DNA of 64,000 nt from Prosthecodimorpha hirschii. GTDB taxonomy: Bacteria > Pseudomonadota > Alphaproteobacteria > Rhizobiales > Ancalomicrobiaceae. Below the pieces are notes generated by a model that saw nothing but the letters and a program-made list of their open reading frames with translations, made no database searches and was not told where the DNA came from. Position 1 is the first letter of the stretch. Every line of letters begins with the position of its first letter. The position numbers and the translations under genes were made by a program. Below, piece after piece: positions 32,749 through 41,550 of the stretch. The stretch spans positions 2,930,580 through 2,994,579 of the forward strand of contig NZ_LJYW01000001.1 of NCBI RefSeq assembly GCF_001305515.1. The letters run 5' to 3'.

Positions 32749-33156
32749 ATGACCGGCTTCACGCTCGATCCCCGCCTCGATGCCGACACGCTGCCGATCT
32801 GCGACCTGCCGCTCTCCTCCGTGCGCCTGCTGATCGATGCCAACTATCCCTGGGTGGTGCTGGTGCCGCGCCAGCCGGACCTAGTCGAGATCGTCGACCT
32901 GTCCCGCCACGACCAGGGCTGGCTGTGGGACGAGATCGCCCGGGTCTCCACCGCCCTGCGGACGATCACCGGCTGCGACAAGCTCAACGTCGCCGCCCTC
33001 GGCAATGTCGTCGCCCAGCTCCATGTCCATGTCATCGCCCGCTTCCGGACCGATCCGGCCTGGCCGGCGCCGGTCTGGGGCAAGGTCGAGCGCCGCCCCT
33101 ACGATCCGGCCGCGCGCGATCGCCTGATCGCCGAATTGCGCGCCGCGTTGGCCTGA
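32749..33156 (+). CDS. HIT family protein
   Basis: 135 aa. Histidine-triad nucleotide-binding fold, expected to hydrolyse or transfer nucleotides. The signature is NVVAQLHVHVIARFRTD near residue 90, with the compact His-x-His-x-x form found in this alphaproteobacterial group. Preceding segments (LLIDANYPWVVLVPRQPDL) match the family. ATG 32749 follows ACAGGACCCGCC. It is upstream of nudC by 122 bases and may share its transcript. Confidence 0.88.
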   Translation: MTGFTLDPRLDADTLPICDLPLSSVRLLIDANYPWVVLVPRQPDLVEIVDLSRHDQGWLWDEIARVSTALRTITGCDKLNVAALGNVVAQLHVHVIARFRTDPAWPAPVWGKVERRPYDPAARDRLIAELRAALA

Positions 33157-33278
33157 CGGCCGCCAGCGCCGGGCGCCGCCACAAAGGGCCCCGCAAACCG
33201 GCCGCTTCCGGAAACCCCTTGCCCTTTCGATCCCCGCGCTTGCCACCGATCCCCTGAACCGCCCCCCACGAGGCCTCC

Positions 33279-34262
33279 ATGCCGTTTCCGTTTTTCGCCG
33301 ACGAGCCCTCCGCCCGGGTCGGTTTCGCCGGCAACCGTCTCGACCGCCTCTCGGAGAAGCGCGGCGATGCGGACTGGTTCGCCCGCCAGCTGGCGGTGCC
33401 GGATGCCCGCTTCATCCTCTATGCCGGCGACCGACCGGTCGTGTCCTTGCGCGATGCGGGCCGTCTGACCGCCACCCATGACCGGGTCGTCGCCGACAGG
33501 CTCGGCGCCGATCTCGCCGCCCCGATCCTGCTCGGCTTCGATACCGGGTCCGACCTCGCCACCGACCTGCCCGGCGCGACACCGTGGTTCGCCGCCGAAA
33601 CCCGGCTGCCGCCCGAGGCGATCGAGGCCGAAGAGCGCGAGGGCGGCCCGTTCAAGCTGATCGACCTGCGCTCGCTGGCCATGCAAGGGGTCTTGCCGGC
33701 CCACGAGATGGGGGCGATCGCGCAGGCCCGCTCGCTGCTCGGCTGGCACGAATCGCACCGCTTCTGCTCGCGCTGCGGCCAGCCTTCGCGGCCCGCCGCC
33801 GCCGGCTACCGGCGCGACTGCCCGGCCTGCGGGGCGCAGCATTTCCCGCGCACCGATCCGGTCGCGATCATGATGGTCACCGACGGCGAGAACTGCCTGC
33901 TCGGCCGGCAGGCGCGCTTCGCCCCCGGCATGTATTCCTGCCTCGCCGGCTTCATCGAGCCGGGCGAGACGATCGAGGCCGCCGTGCGCCGGGAGACCTG
34001 GGAGGAGGCCGGCATCGAGGTCGGCCGGGTCACCTACCATGCCAGCCAGCCCTGGCCGATGGTCTCCACCCTGATGATCGGCTGCCTCGCCGAGGCGGTC
34101 ACCACCGAGATCCGCCGCGACGAGGAGGAGCTGGAGGATTGCCGCTGGTTCTCCCGCGCCGAGACCCGCGCCATGCTCGACCGCACCCATCCGGACGGCC
34201 TCTTCGCCGCCAACCCCTACGCCATCGCCTGGCACCTGGTCCGGGCCTGGGCGGGTGCGTGA
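33279..34262 (+). CDS. nudC: NAD(+) diphosphatase NudC
   Basis: 327 aa. It hydrolyses NAD(H) and can remove NAD caps from RNA. An N-terminal domain is followed by a zinc ribbon (FCSRCGQPSR and DCPACGAQHFPRTDPV) and a Nudix domain. The Nudix box is GFIEPGETIEAAVRRETWEE, and the NudC-specific SQPWP motif follows (HASQPWPMVSTLM). All key residues are present. A G-rich hexamer repeat begins ten bases after the stop. Confidence 0.95.
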   Translation: MPFPFFADEPSARVGFAGNRLDRLSEKRGDADWFARQLAVPDARFILYAGDRPVVSLRDAGRLTATHDRVVADRLGADLAAPILLGFDTGSDLATDLPGATPWFAAETRLPPEAIEAEEREGGPFKLIDLRSLAMQGVLPAHEMGAIAQARSLLGWHESHRFCSRCGQPSRPAAAGYRRDCPACGAQHFPRTDPVAIMMVTDGENCLLGRQARFAPGMYSCLAGFIEPGETIEAAVRRETWEEAGIEVGRVTYHASQPWPMVSTLMIGCLAEAVTTEIRRDEEELEDCRWFSRAETRAMLDRTHPDGLFAANPYAIAWHLVRAWAGA

Positions 34263-34272
34263 CCGGGGCCGG

Positions 34273-34314
34273 GGGCCAGGGCCAGGGCCAGGGCCAGGGC
34301 CAGGGCCAGGGCCA
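34273..34314 (+). repeat. Seven tandem copies of GGGCCA
   Basis: A perfect hexanucleotide microsatellite of seven units just behind the nudC stop codon, in the 324-base gap 34263-34586. Such tracts can vary in copy number by slippage. The gap otherwise holds no gene that I can support. Confidence 0.95.
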
Positions 34315-34586
34315 GCGGGCGATCCCTAGCCAACCCGGCGTCAACATCTTGTCATTTGCCGACATCGCGATGCGTGCCTAGCCTTGCGTCACCGGGACAA
34401 GAACGAAACACCCGGTCCGAGCGGGGCCAGGCCTGCCGTGGAGCCGACGATCGCGCAGACCGGCAGCCGCCGGATGGCGCAGCGTCGAGCTCCGTGTCTT
34501 TGGGGGCAGGCGGGTCGATCGTGGCCGGCGTCATGACCCCGCGGACGACGCGGCCCGTCCCTCTCGTGCATGCCATGGAGGGAAGC

Positions 34587-35249
34587 ATGAAGGGCATCGC
34601 GTTCATCGCAGCCGCTGCCATCGCGGCGACGGTCACATTCGCCGGCACCGCTCCGGCGGCGGCCCAGTCGGGCAATCTGTCGTTTTTCGTCACCAGCACG
34701 GGCGCCGGCAAGGGCGCCGATCTCGGCGGTCTGGAGGGGGCCGACAAGCATTGTCAGGCGCTCGCGGCAGCGGTCGGGGCGGGCGCCAAGACCTGGCGCG
34801 CCTATCTGTCGACGCAAGGCGCCGGCGCCGTCAACGCGCGCGACCGGATCGGCAAGGGTCCCTGGGTCAACGCCAAGGGCGAGGTGATCGCCAAGAGCGT
34901 CGAAGACCTGCATGGCAGCGCCAACGGCATCACCAAGGCGACCGCGCTGACCGAGAAGGGGACGGTGGTCAACGGCCGCGGCGACACGCCGAACACCCAT
35001 GACGTGCTGACCGGCACGCAGCCCGACGGGACCGCCTTCGCGGCCGGCGAGGATCGCACCTGCGGCAACTGGACCAAGAGCGGCGCCGACGGCATCGCCA
35101 CGGTCGGCCACTCTGACCGCACCGGGCTCGACGAGTCGGCGGCGGCCAAGAGCTGGAACTCGTCGCACAATTCGCGCGGCGGCTGCAGCCAGGACGCCCT
35201 GAAGAGCACCGGCGGCGCCGGCCTGTTCTACTGCTTCGCGGCCAATTGA
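34587..35249 (+). CDS. Secreted lectin-like protein
   Basis: 220 aa with a signal peptide (MKGIAFIAAAAIAATVTFAG, cleavage after PAAAQ). The mature part resembles a C-type-lectin/endostatin-like fold seen in proteins annotated as lectins: LSFFVTSTGAGKGADLGGLE, ADKHCQALAAAVGAGAKTWR, AYLSTQG, NWTKSG, GHSDR, SWNSSHNSRGGCS and the closing GGAGLFYCFAAN. Four cysteines could form two disulfides. Ligand unknown; family assignment is from motif memory only. ATG 34587 has GGAGGGAAGC before it. A hairpin follows the stop. Confidence 0.7.
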   Translation: MKGIAFIAAAAIAATVTFAGTAPAAAQSGNLSFFVTSTGAGKGADLGGLEGADKHCQALAAAVGAGAKTWRAYLSTQGAGAVNARDRIGKGPWVNAKGEVIAKSVEDLHGSANGITKATALTEKGTVVNGRGDTPNTHDVLTGTQPDGTAFAAGEDRTCGNWTKSGADGIATVGHSDRTGLDESAAAKSWNSSHNSRGGCSQDALKSTGGAGLFYCFAAN

Positions 35250-35256
35250 GGCCGGC

Positions 35257-35287
35257 GGCCCGGCCCGCCGGAGCGGACCGGGCCCTT
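35257..35287 (+). terminator. Putative terminator of the lectin-like gene
   Basis: A 7-base stem (GGCCCGG at 35257-35263, CCGGGCC at 35278-35284) with a 14-base loop is followed by CTTTC. It lies eight bases after the stop codon. The T-run is short, so efficiency is uncertain. Confidence 0.5.
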
Positions 35288-35441
35288 TCAAACGACGCAG
35301 CTTGCGCGCGGCCGACAGCGGCCTGAAAAATCCGCGTAAGGAAGCCCGACGGTCATCGCGCAGGGCCGTCGGTCCCGGGCGGACGGCCGGGCGCGGTCGC
35401 GCCGGCGAGCGATCGGCGATGCGCGACCGGCGTCTCCCGCG

Positions 35442-35789
35442 TCAGCCGGCCAGCGCCGTGACCACCACCTCGATCAGCGCGCCGCCGCCGAGATCGGCGA
35501 CCCCGACGGTCGCCCGGGTCGGCAGGTCGTCGCCGAAGGTCTCGGTCCAGACGGCGTCCATCTCCTTCTTCTTCGACAGATCCGTGACGAAAATCGAGGC
35601 GGAGACGACGCGCGTCATGTCGGTGCCGGCCTCCTTCAGATAGCCGGCGATCTTGCCCAGGATGTTGCGGGTCTGCTCGCCCATCGACAGGCTGGTGTCG
35701 TCCGCGATCGTGCCGCCGACGAAGACGAAGCCGTTGGCGACGACGGCGCGGTGCATGATCGGCGTGCGGATGGTGCGGGTGATGGTCAT
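35442..35789 (-). CDS. RidA family imine/enamine deaminase
   Basis: 115 aa, the normal RidA size. RidA proteins hydrolyse reactive imines and enamines formed by amino-acid oxidases and PLP enzymes. Family motifs include VFVGGTIADD, MGEQTRNILGKIAGYLKEAG and the C-terminal PTRATVGVADLGGGALIEV with the conserved arginine. ATG 35789 is preceded by GGAGAGATC. It is the last gene of an oxidase operon whose FAD subunits would release imines, so its place makes metabolic sense. Confidence 0.92.
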   Translation of the reverse strand: MTITRTIRTPIMHRAVVANGFVFVGGTIADDTSLSMGEQTRNILGKIAGYLKEAGTDMTRVVSASIFVTDLSKKKEMDAVWTETFGDDLPTRATVGVADLGGGALIEVVVTALAG

Positions 35790-35818
35790 GATCTCTCCGA
35801 AGATGGGAAGGGTTGCGG

Positions 35819-36934
35819 TCAGGCCCGGGCGAAGCGGTCGATGCGAAGACCGTCGATCGGGGTGTTGGTGTGGCCGGTGGCGATCATCTCGGCCATGACG
35901 GCGCCGGCGCCGGGGCCGAGCTGGAAGCCGTGCAGCGAGAAGCCGAACTGGTGGAAGAGGCCCTCGTGGCGGGCGCTCGGGCCGAACACCGGGAGGTCGT
36001 CGCGGGTGCGCGCTTCGATGCCCGCCCAGGCGCGCACGATGGTGGCGCCGCGCATGACCGGGAAGAGATCGAACACCGTGCGGGCGCTCTCCTGCAGCTT
36101 GCGCCAGTCGAGCACGGTCTCGCCGGTGTCCGGATAGGGCGTGGCCAGATGACCGCCGCCGATCAGCACGGTGCCGTTGGCGAATTGCTTGAAGGACAGC
36201 TTGCGGCCGCGCAGGATCACGACCGGGCGGATGAAGGCCGGCACGCGCGAGGTGATCATCAGCATCGGCGCCACGGTCTCGACCGGTACCGGCTCGCCGA
36301 GCGCGGCGGCGATGCGGCCGGCCCAGGCTCCGGCGGCATTGACCAGCACGGGCGCCTCATAGGTCTCCGCGCCGGCATCGACCCGCCACTGGCCGCCTTC
36401 GCGGCGGACATTGGACGCCGCAACCCCTTCGCGGATCAGGCAGCCGAGCGACTCGGCGCGGCGGCGGAAGGCCGTGGTGGTGCGGGCCGGTTCGGCGGCG
36501 CCGTCGCGGCGCGAGACGATTCCGCCCGGACAGGTCTCCGCCACCGCCGGCACCAGCCGCCGGAGTTCGGCGGCATCGATCAATTCCTCATGGTCGAAGC
36601 CGCGCAGGTTCAGATCCGCGACGCGGGTCCGGCAGGCGTCGAGCTCGGCCGCGTCCTCGGCGACCAGCACCTGGCCGGCATTCTCGAAGCCGCAGCTGTC
36701 GCCGAGCAGGTCCTCGATCCCCTCCCAGACATCCATGGAGCGGATCGAGAGCGGGATCTCGGCGACATGCCGGGCGAGCTGGCGCACGCCGCCGGCATTG
36801 ACGCCCGAGGCGTGGCGGCCGGCATAGTCCTTCTCGATCAGCACCGGCCTGAAGCCGCGCAGGGCGAGATGCAGGGCGGTCGAGCAGCCGTGGATGCCGC
36901 CGCCGACGATGATCGCGTCGCGGCGCACGGTCAT
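35819..36934 (-). CDS. FAD-dependent oxidoreductase, DAO-type oxidase subunit
   Basis: 371 aa. N-terminal FAD motif DAIIVGGGIHGCSTALHLAL, then HASGVNAGGVRQLAR typical of opine or glycine/sarcosine oxidase beta-type subunits, and LVNAAGAWAG. The C-terminal GFSLHGFQLGPGAGAVMAE completes the FAD site. It starts at ATG 36934, overlapping the stop of the preceding FAD/BFD subunit (TGATG). It is one of two DAO-type subunits in the operon, so the operon may make two alternative heteromeric oxidases. Confidence 0.9.
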   Translation of the reverse strand: MTVRRDAIIVGGGIHGCSTALHLALRGFRPVLIEKDYAGRHASGVNAGGVRQLARHVAEIPLSIRSMDVWEGIEDLLGDSCGFENAGQVLVAEDAAELDACRTRVADLNLRGFDHEELIDAAELRRLVPAVAETCPGGIVSRRDGAAEPARTTTAFRRRAESLGCLIREGVAASNVRREGGQWRVDAGAETYEAPVLVNAAGAWAGRIAAALGEPVPVETVAPMLMITSRVPAFIRPVVILRGRKLSFKQFANGTVLIGGGHLATPYPDTGETVLDWRKLQESARTVFDLFPVMRGATIVRAWAGIEARTRDDLPVFGPSARHEGLFHQFGFSLHGFQLGPGAGAVMAEMIATGHTNTPIDGLRIDRFARA

Positions 36935-38349
36935 CAGCGCACCACCGCACGCACCGCCGATTCCGACTGTGGCATGTCGGCCAGTTCGGCGAGCGTGATC
37001 GGCTTCACCGGCGGCCGCAGGCGGTAGTAGCCGATCTCCTCCGGCGTCATGCCGCGGGCCTCGGCCATCAGTTCGGTCACGGTCAGCCCGCACAGCCGGC
37101 CCTGGCACGGGCCCATGCCGGCGCGCCGATAGGCCTTCAGCTGGTTCGGCCCGGTCGCCCCGATCGCCACCGCGTCGCGGATGTCGCGCGCCGTCACCTC
37201 CTCGCAGCGGCACACGACGGTGTCGCCGTCCGGGATGCGGAACGCGCGGGACGGCCGGAACAGGAGATCGAGGAAGCGGCGCCCGCGCTCGGCCCGGTCG
37301 CGCGCGACCCGCAGGGTCTCCATCGAGGGTCCGCGCCGGACGGCCGTCGGCGCCAGCGCCTCGACCGCGGCCAGCCCGGCGATGCGGCCGCGTACCACGG
37401 CCGCCGGCGCCCCGCCGATGCCGGCGCCGTCGCCCGCAATGGCGATGCCCGGCACCGAGGTCGCCAGCGTCTCGTCGAGCACCGGCGCCCAGCACAGCTG
37501 GATCGGATCCCAGGCGTGCTTCACGCCCGCCGCCATGGCCAGATTCACGTTCGGCACCACACCCTGGTGCAGCAGCAGCGTATCGACCGGAACCGTCTCG
37601 CGCCGTCCGCCGGCCGTGTAGGCGACCCGCTCGACCCGGCCGTCGCCTTCCGCCGACAGGGCCGTGACGCCGGAGACGACGCGGACCTTCGCCCTGACCT
37701 CGCGCATCAGGGCGAGGCCCTTGGCAAAGTAGGGCGTGAACAGAAAGCCCGGCGCGTACCGCCAGGCCTGGCGCCAATTGGCGCGCTCCGCAGTGTCGAG
37801 GATCAGATCGATGCCGCCGCCGAGGCGCAGGATCTGCGCGGCGAGCAGCCACAGGAGCGGCCCCTGCCCGGCCAGCACCGTGCGGCCCTCGGGGACGAGC
37901 CCGGACGATTTGAGCAACGTCTGGGCGGCGCCGGCGGTCAGCACGCCGGGCAGCGTCCAGCCCGGGATCGGAAACGGCCGCTCGAGCGCGCCGGTCGCCA
38001 GCACGACCCGGCGGGCGGTGACGAAGCGCGAGCCGCCGCCGATCGAGACGGCGACCTCGAGGTTTCGATCGAGGCCCCAGACCGTGGCGCCCTGCAGGAT
38101 CTCCGCGCCGCTGGCGCGCGCCTCCGCGACCAGCCCGGCTCCCGCCCAGTAGTCGCGGCCGAGCAGATCCGGCGCACGCACCGGCGTCGTGTCGATGGCG
38201 CGCCAGACCTGGCCGCCCGGACCGGCATTCTCGTCGAGGAGCAGGGTCGAAAGGCCCGCACCCGCCGCGGTCGCCGCCGCGGCGAGACCGGCCGGGCCGG
38301 CCCCGACGACCACGACGTCGTATTCGGAACGCGTCGGTCCGGCGCTCAT
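36934..38349 (-). CDS. FAD/[2Fe-2S] oxidase subunit (HcnB/OoxA-like)
   Basis: 471 aa. N-terminal pyridine-nucleotide-disulfide-type FAD domain (VVVVGAGPAGLAAAATAAGA near residues 12-30, ATGALERPFPIPGWTLPGV). The C-terminal BFD-like [2Fe-2S] domain has cysteines in VVCRCEEVT and GMGPCQGRLCG. This combination is known from opine oxidase A subunits, hydrogen cyanide synthase HcnB and D-hydroxyproline dehydrogenase. It probably shuttles electrons from a DAO-type subunit through iron-sulfur centres. It overlaps the upstream ferredoxin-like gene by four bases (ATGA) and the downstream DAO gene by one. Confidence 0.92.
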   Translation of the reverse strand: MSAGPTRSEYDVVVVGAGPAGLAAAATAAGAGLSTLLLDENAGPGGQVWRAIDTTPVRAPDLLGRDYWAGAGLVAEARASGAEILQGATVWGLDRNLEVAVSIGGGSRFVTARRVVLATGALERPFPIPGWTLPGVLTAGAAQTLLKSSGLVPEGRTVLAGQGPLLWLLAAQILRLGGGIDLILDTAERANWRQAWRYAPGFLFTPYFAKGLALMREVRAKVRVVSGVTALSAEGDGRVERVAYTAGGRRETVPVDTLLLHQGVVPNVNLAMAAGVKHAWDPIQLCWAPVLDETLATSVPGIAIAGDGAGIGGAPAAVVRGRIAGLAAVEALAPTAVRRGPSMETLRVARDRAERGRRFLDLLFRPSRAFRIPDGDTVVCRCEEVTARDIRDAVAIGATGPNQLKAYRRAGMGPCQGRLCGLTVTELMAEARGMTPEEIGYYRLRPPVKPITLAELADMPQSESAVRAVVR

Positions 38350-38642
38350 CGGCCGATCTCCCTCTTGCCCTTCTGGATTTCGATGCGCATGCCCTCGCGC
38401 ACGGTGATCAGGCAGCCCTGCCGGTTGCCGGTGCCGTCGACGGTGACCAGGCAGTCGAAGCAGACCCCCATCATGCAGTAGGGCAGGCGCGGCGCGCCGC
38501 TGACGGCCGTTGTCCGGCGCACGTCCAGCCCCGAGGCGAGAAGGGCAGCCGAAACCGTGTCGCCCTCGCGCGCCGTCACCGCCGTGCCGTCGACGAAGAT
38601 CCCGACGGGTTTGCGCGTATCCGCTTGCAATCGCTTGAACAT
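38346..38642 (-). CDS. Small [2Fe-2S] subunit (HcnA-like)
   Basis: 98 aa. A ferredoxin-like fold with cysteines 56, 61, 64 and 77 in LPYCMMGVCFDCLVTVDG and GNRQGCL. This matches the small [2Fe-2S] subunit of HcnABC-type and opine or hydroxyproline oxidases. It overlaps the following FAD/BFD gene by ATGA, so the two are translationally coupled and likely form one complex. Confidence 0.92.
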   Translation of the reverse strand: MFKRLQADTRKPVGIFVDGTAVTAREGDTVSAALLASGLDVRRTTAVSGAPRLPYCMMGVCFDCLVTVDGTGNRQGCLITVREGMRIEIQKGKREIGR

Positions 38643-38669
38643 CGCTGTCTCCGAGGCGCCGGGCGCCCG

Positions 38670-39806
38670 TCAGTAGTAGCCGCTGCCGGTCGTCGCCATG
38701 GCGGCGAAGCGGCGGCCCGTGAAGGCGCCGACCTCGGTCGCGTCGAGCTGGCCGGCGGCGATCATCGGGGCGAGCGCATAGGCATGGTTGGAGGCCAGCG
38801 TCACGCCGGAATGGCAGCAGGCCACGAAAGCGCCCGGATGGCTCTCCGACTGGTCGTAGACCGGGAAGCCGTCCTTCGGCATGACGCGGATGCCCGACCA
38901 GGTGCGGACCACGTTCAGCCGCCCGAGCAGCGGGAAGGTGCGGCGCGCCCGGTCGGCCATGACGGTGCTGATCGAGAGATCCAGCCCGGAATCGTCGAGC
39001 AGGTCCTCCTTGCTGTCGCCGATCATCACCGTGCCCTCGTCGGTCTGGCGGATCGTGGTCAGCGGATGCGGCAGGAACGGCAGGGTGCGCTCGGTGACGA
39101 CGATCTGGCCGCGCGTCGGCCCCATCGGCGCGTGCAGGCCGACCATCGGGGCGAGCGCCTGGTTGGCGTTGCCGGCCGCGAGCACGACCTTGCCGGCGCG
39201 GATCTCGCCCCTCGGCGTCGCCAGACGGAATTCGCCGCCGCTCTGCGCGATCGCCGTGACCGGGTGCTCGGGCCGGTAGTCGACGCCGAAGGCCTTGAAG
39301 CCGGTATGGAAGGCGCGGAAGGTGCGCAGCGAATTGACGTGCCCGTCGAGCGGACAGAAGGTGCCGCCGACCACCTCCGGGCCGATCGCCGGCAGCATGG
39401 CGGCGACCCGGTCGCGGTCCATCACCTCGACCTGGTAGTCGGCCGCGCCGACCTGGTTGTGCAGCCGCTTCAGGGTGTTGGCGCGCTGTTCGAGCTCGCC
39501 CTCCGAGAGCGCCAGGTGGAAGCCGCCATTGCGCTGCAGGCAGACGTCGAGGCCGGTCTGGTCCTTCAGGTCGGCGGCGAGCTGCGCCCAGGTCTCCGAG
39601 GCGCGCACGGTCCAGACCGTGTAGGCCGGCATGCCGAGACCCTTGCTCTGCACCCAGACGAGCGCGAAATTGGCCCGCGAGGCCCGCTTGGTCACGTCGC
39701 CCTCGTCGAGCACGACGACGCGCTGGCCGATCCGGCCGAGCCCCCACGCGATCGCCGAGCCGAGCAGGCCACCGCCCACCACGGCGATGTCGTAGTCGTT
39801 GCGCAT
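38670..39806 (-). CDS. FAD-dependent oxidoreductase, second DAO-type subunit
   Basis: 378 aa. N-terminal FAD motif DIAVVGGGLLGSAIAWGLGR, then KRASRANFALVWVQSKGLG, and VVLAAGNANQALAP. The C-terminal HSGVTLASNHAYALAPMIA is typical of HcnC/OoxB-like catalytic subunits. ATG 39806 is preceded by AGGAGACATC. The open frame continues upstream through the permease gene in another frame, but there is no support for a longer protein. It sits between the permeases and the [2Fe-2S] subunit. Confidence 0.9.
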   Translation of the reverse strand: MRNDYDIAVVGGGLLGSAIAWGLGRIGQRVVVLDEGDVTKRASRANFALVWVQSKGLGMPAYTVWTVRASETWAQLAADLKDQTGLDVCLQRNGGFHLALSEGELEQRANTLKRLHNQVGAADYQVEVMDRDRVAAMLPAIGPEVVGGTFCPLDGHVNSLRTFRAFHTGFKAFGVDYRPEHPVTAIAQSGGEFRLATPRGEIRAGKVVLAAGNANQALAPMVGLHAPMGPTRGQIVVTERTLPFLPHPLTTIRQTDEGTVMIGDSKEDLLDDSGLDLSISTVMADRARRTFPLLGRLNVVRTWSGIRVMPKDGFPVYDQSESHPGAFVACCHSGVTLASNHAYALAPMIAAGQLDATEVGAFTGRRFAAMATTGSGYY

Positions 39807-39814
39807 GATGTCTC

Positions 39815-40621
39815 CTATCGCCCCCGGTCGCCGTGACCGGAGAGCACCCGGTCGAGACCGAAGAAACGGTCGAGCAGGACCAGGGCGAGCATGGTGACCG
39901 CGATCACGCTGGCCGAGACCGAGGTGACGAGCGGATCGATATTGTCCTGAATGTAGAGGAACATGCGCACCGGCAGCGTCTCGATGCCCGGCGCGGCGAG
40001 AAAGACCGTCATGGTCAGTTCGTCGAAGGACTGGATGAAGGCGAGCGCCCATCCGGAGATCACGCCGGGCAGGATCAGCGGCAGCGTCACGCGCCGGAAC
40101 AGGGTCCAGCTGCCGGCGCCGAGCGAGACCGCGGCCATCTCGACCGAGCGGTCCATGCCGGTTGCGGCGGCGAGCGTGAGGCGCAGCGCGAAGGGGAACA
40201 CCACGACCACATGGGCGATCAGCAGCGCCGGGAAGGTGCCGCTCAGGCCGGTCTGCGTGAAGAAGCGCAGGAAGGCGATGCCGAGCACCACATGCGGGAT
40301 CATCAGCGGCGACAGGAACAGCGCCGACAGCGCCTCGCGGCCGCGGAAGCTGTGGCGCGCGATGGCGAGCGCGGCCGGCACCGCGAAGGCGGCCGCGATC
40401 AGCGACGCGACCGCGCCGAGCCACAGGCTGACCCAGAAGGCGTTGATGAATTCCGGATAGCGCGCGATCGCCCGGAACCAGCGCAGCGAGAAGCCCTGCG
40501 TCGGCAGCGACAGGAAGCCCTCGGGCGTGAAGGCGACCAGGCAGACGACCAGGATCGGCGCCAGCATGAAGATCACGAACAGGGTGTGGAAGAGGAGCGC
40601 CAGCGGGCCGTTGCGGCTCAT
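39815..40621 (-). CDS. ABC transporter permease, PotC type
   Basis: 268 aa, about six membrane segments. The inner-membrane permease signature EMAAVSLGAGSWTLFRRVTLPLILPG lies near residue 165. It belongs to the polyamine/opine/thiamine class of importers. It overlaps the upstream permease by ATGA and precedes the DAO subunit by eight bases. With its neighbours it forms a complete import system. Confidence 0.92.
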   Translation of the reverse strand: MSRNGPLALLFHTLFVIFMLAPILVVCLVAFTPEGFLSLPTQGFSLRWFRAIARYPEFINAFWVSLWLGAVASLIAAAFAVPAALAIARHSFRGREALSALFLSPLMIPHVVLGIAFLRFFTQTGLSGTFPALLIAHVVVVFPFALRLTLAAATGMDRSVEMAAVSLGAGSWTLFRRVTLPLILPGVISGWALAFIQSFDELTMTVFLAAPGIETLPVRMFLYIQDNIDPLVTSVSASVIAVTMLALVLLDRFFGLDRVLSGHGDRGR

Positions 40622-41550
40622 CGGAACACCTCCGCATAGCGCCGTTCGATCAGCGCGTTGGAGCCGACGACGATCAGCACCAGGGCGACCAGCAACAGCA
40701 CCGCCACCGCCGCGCCGAGCGGCCAGTTGAGCGTGTTTAGGAACTCGTCATAGGCGAGCGTGGCGGCGACCTTCAGGCGCCGGCCGCCGATGATCGACGG
40801 CGTCGCGAAGGCCGAGGCCGACAGCGAGAAGACGATGATCGCCCCGGACAGGATGCCGGGCATGATCTGCGGCAGCACGATGCGCCGGAGGATGGTGGCG
40901 TGTCCCGCGCCGAGCGACATGGCGGCATTCTCGATCTGCGGGTCGACGCGCTGCAGCGCCGCCCAGACCGAGAGCACCATGAACGGCATCATGACATGGG
41001 CCAGCGCGACGACGACGCCGGTCTCGGTGAACATGAACGGGATCGGGGCGCCGATCACGCCGAGCGACATCAGCGCCTTGTTGACGACCCCGTTGGCGCC
41101 GCCGAACAGCAGCGCCCAGCCGAGCGTGCGGGCAACCACGGAGATTAGGAGCGGGCCGAGGATGACGAGCAGGAAGAAGCCCTTCCAGCGTCCCTGCATG
41201 CGGTTCAGGATATAGGCCTCCGGCGCGCCGAGCAGCGCCGTGATCAGCGTCGCCAGGACGGCGATCCGGAAGGTGCGCAGGAACATCTCCAGGAAGTAGT
41301 CGTCTTCCCAGATCTCGCGCCAGTTCTTGAGGATGAAGACCTGCTCGATGCCCTTGTACTGGCCCCAGTCGTTGAACGAGAGCAGCACGGTCATCGCCAG
41401 CGGGATCAGCACGACGGCGACGAACAGCATCAGGGCCGGCAGCACCAGCGGCCAGGGCGTGCCGGTGCCGGCCCCTCCGGCGGCGGGCGCCGGAGCGGCG
41501 GGCGCCGCGGTGACAGGCGCCGGCTGGGGGGCAGACGAGGCCGCCGTCAC
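40618..41550 (-). CDS. ABC transporter permease, PotB type
   Basis: 310 aa. A proline/alanine-rich cytoplasmic N-terminus (APAAPAPAAGGAGTG) precedes about six membrane segments. The permease signature is AAMSLGAGHATILRRIVLPQIMPG. It overlaps the ATPase gene upstream (ATGA) and the second permease downstream (ATGA), so the three are tightly coupled. Confidence 0.92.
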   Translation of the reverse strand: MTAASSAPQPAPVTAAPAAPAPAAGGAGTGTPWPLVLPALMLFVAVVLIPLAMTVLLSFNDWGQYKGIEQVFILKNWREIWEDDYFLEMFLRTFRIAVLATLITALLGAPEAYILNRMQGRWKGFFLLVILGPLLISVVARTLGWALLFGGANGVVNKALMSLGVIGAPIPFMFTETGVVVALAHVMMPFMVLSVWAALQRVDPQIENAAMSLGAGHATILRRIVLPQIMPGILSGAIIVFSLSASAFATPSIIGGRRLKVAATLAYDEFLNTLNWPLGAAVAVLLLVALVLIVVGSNALIERRYAEVFR

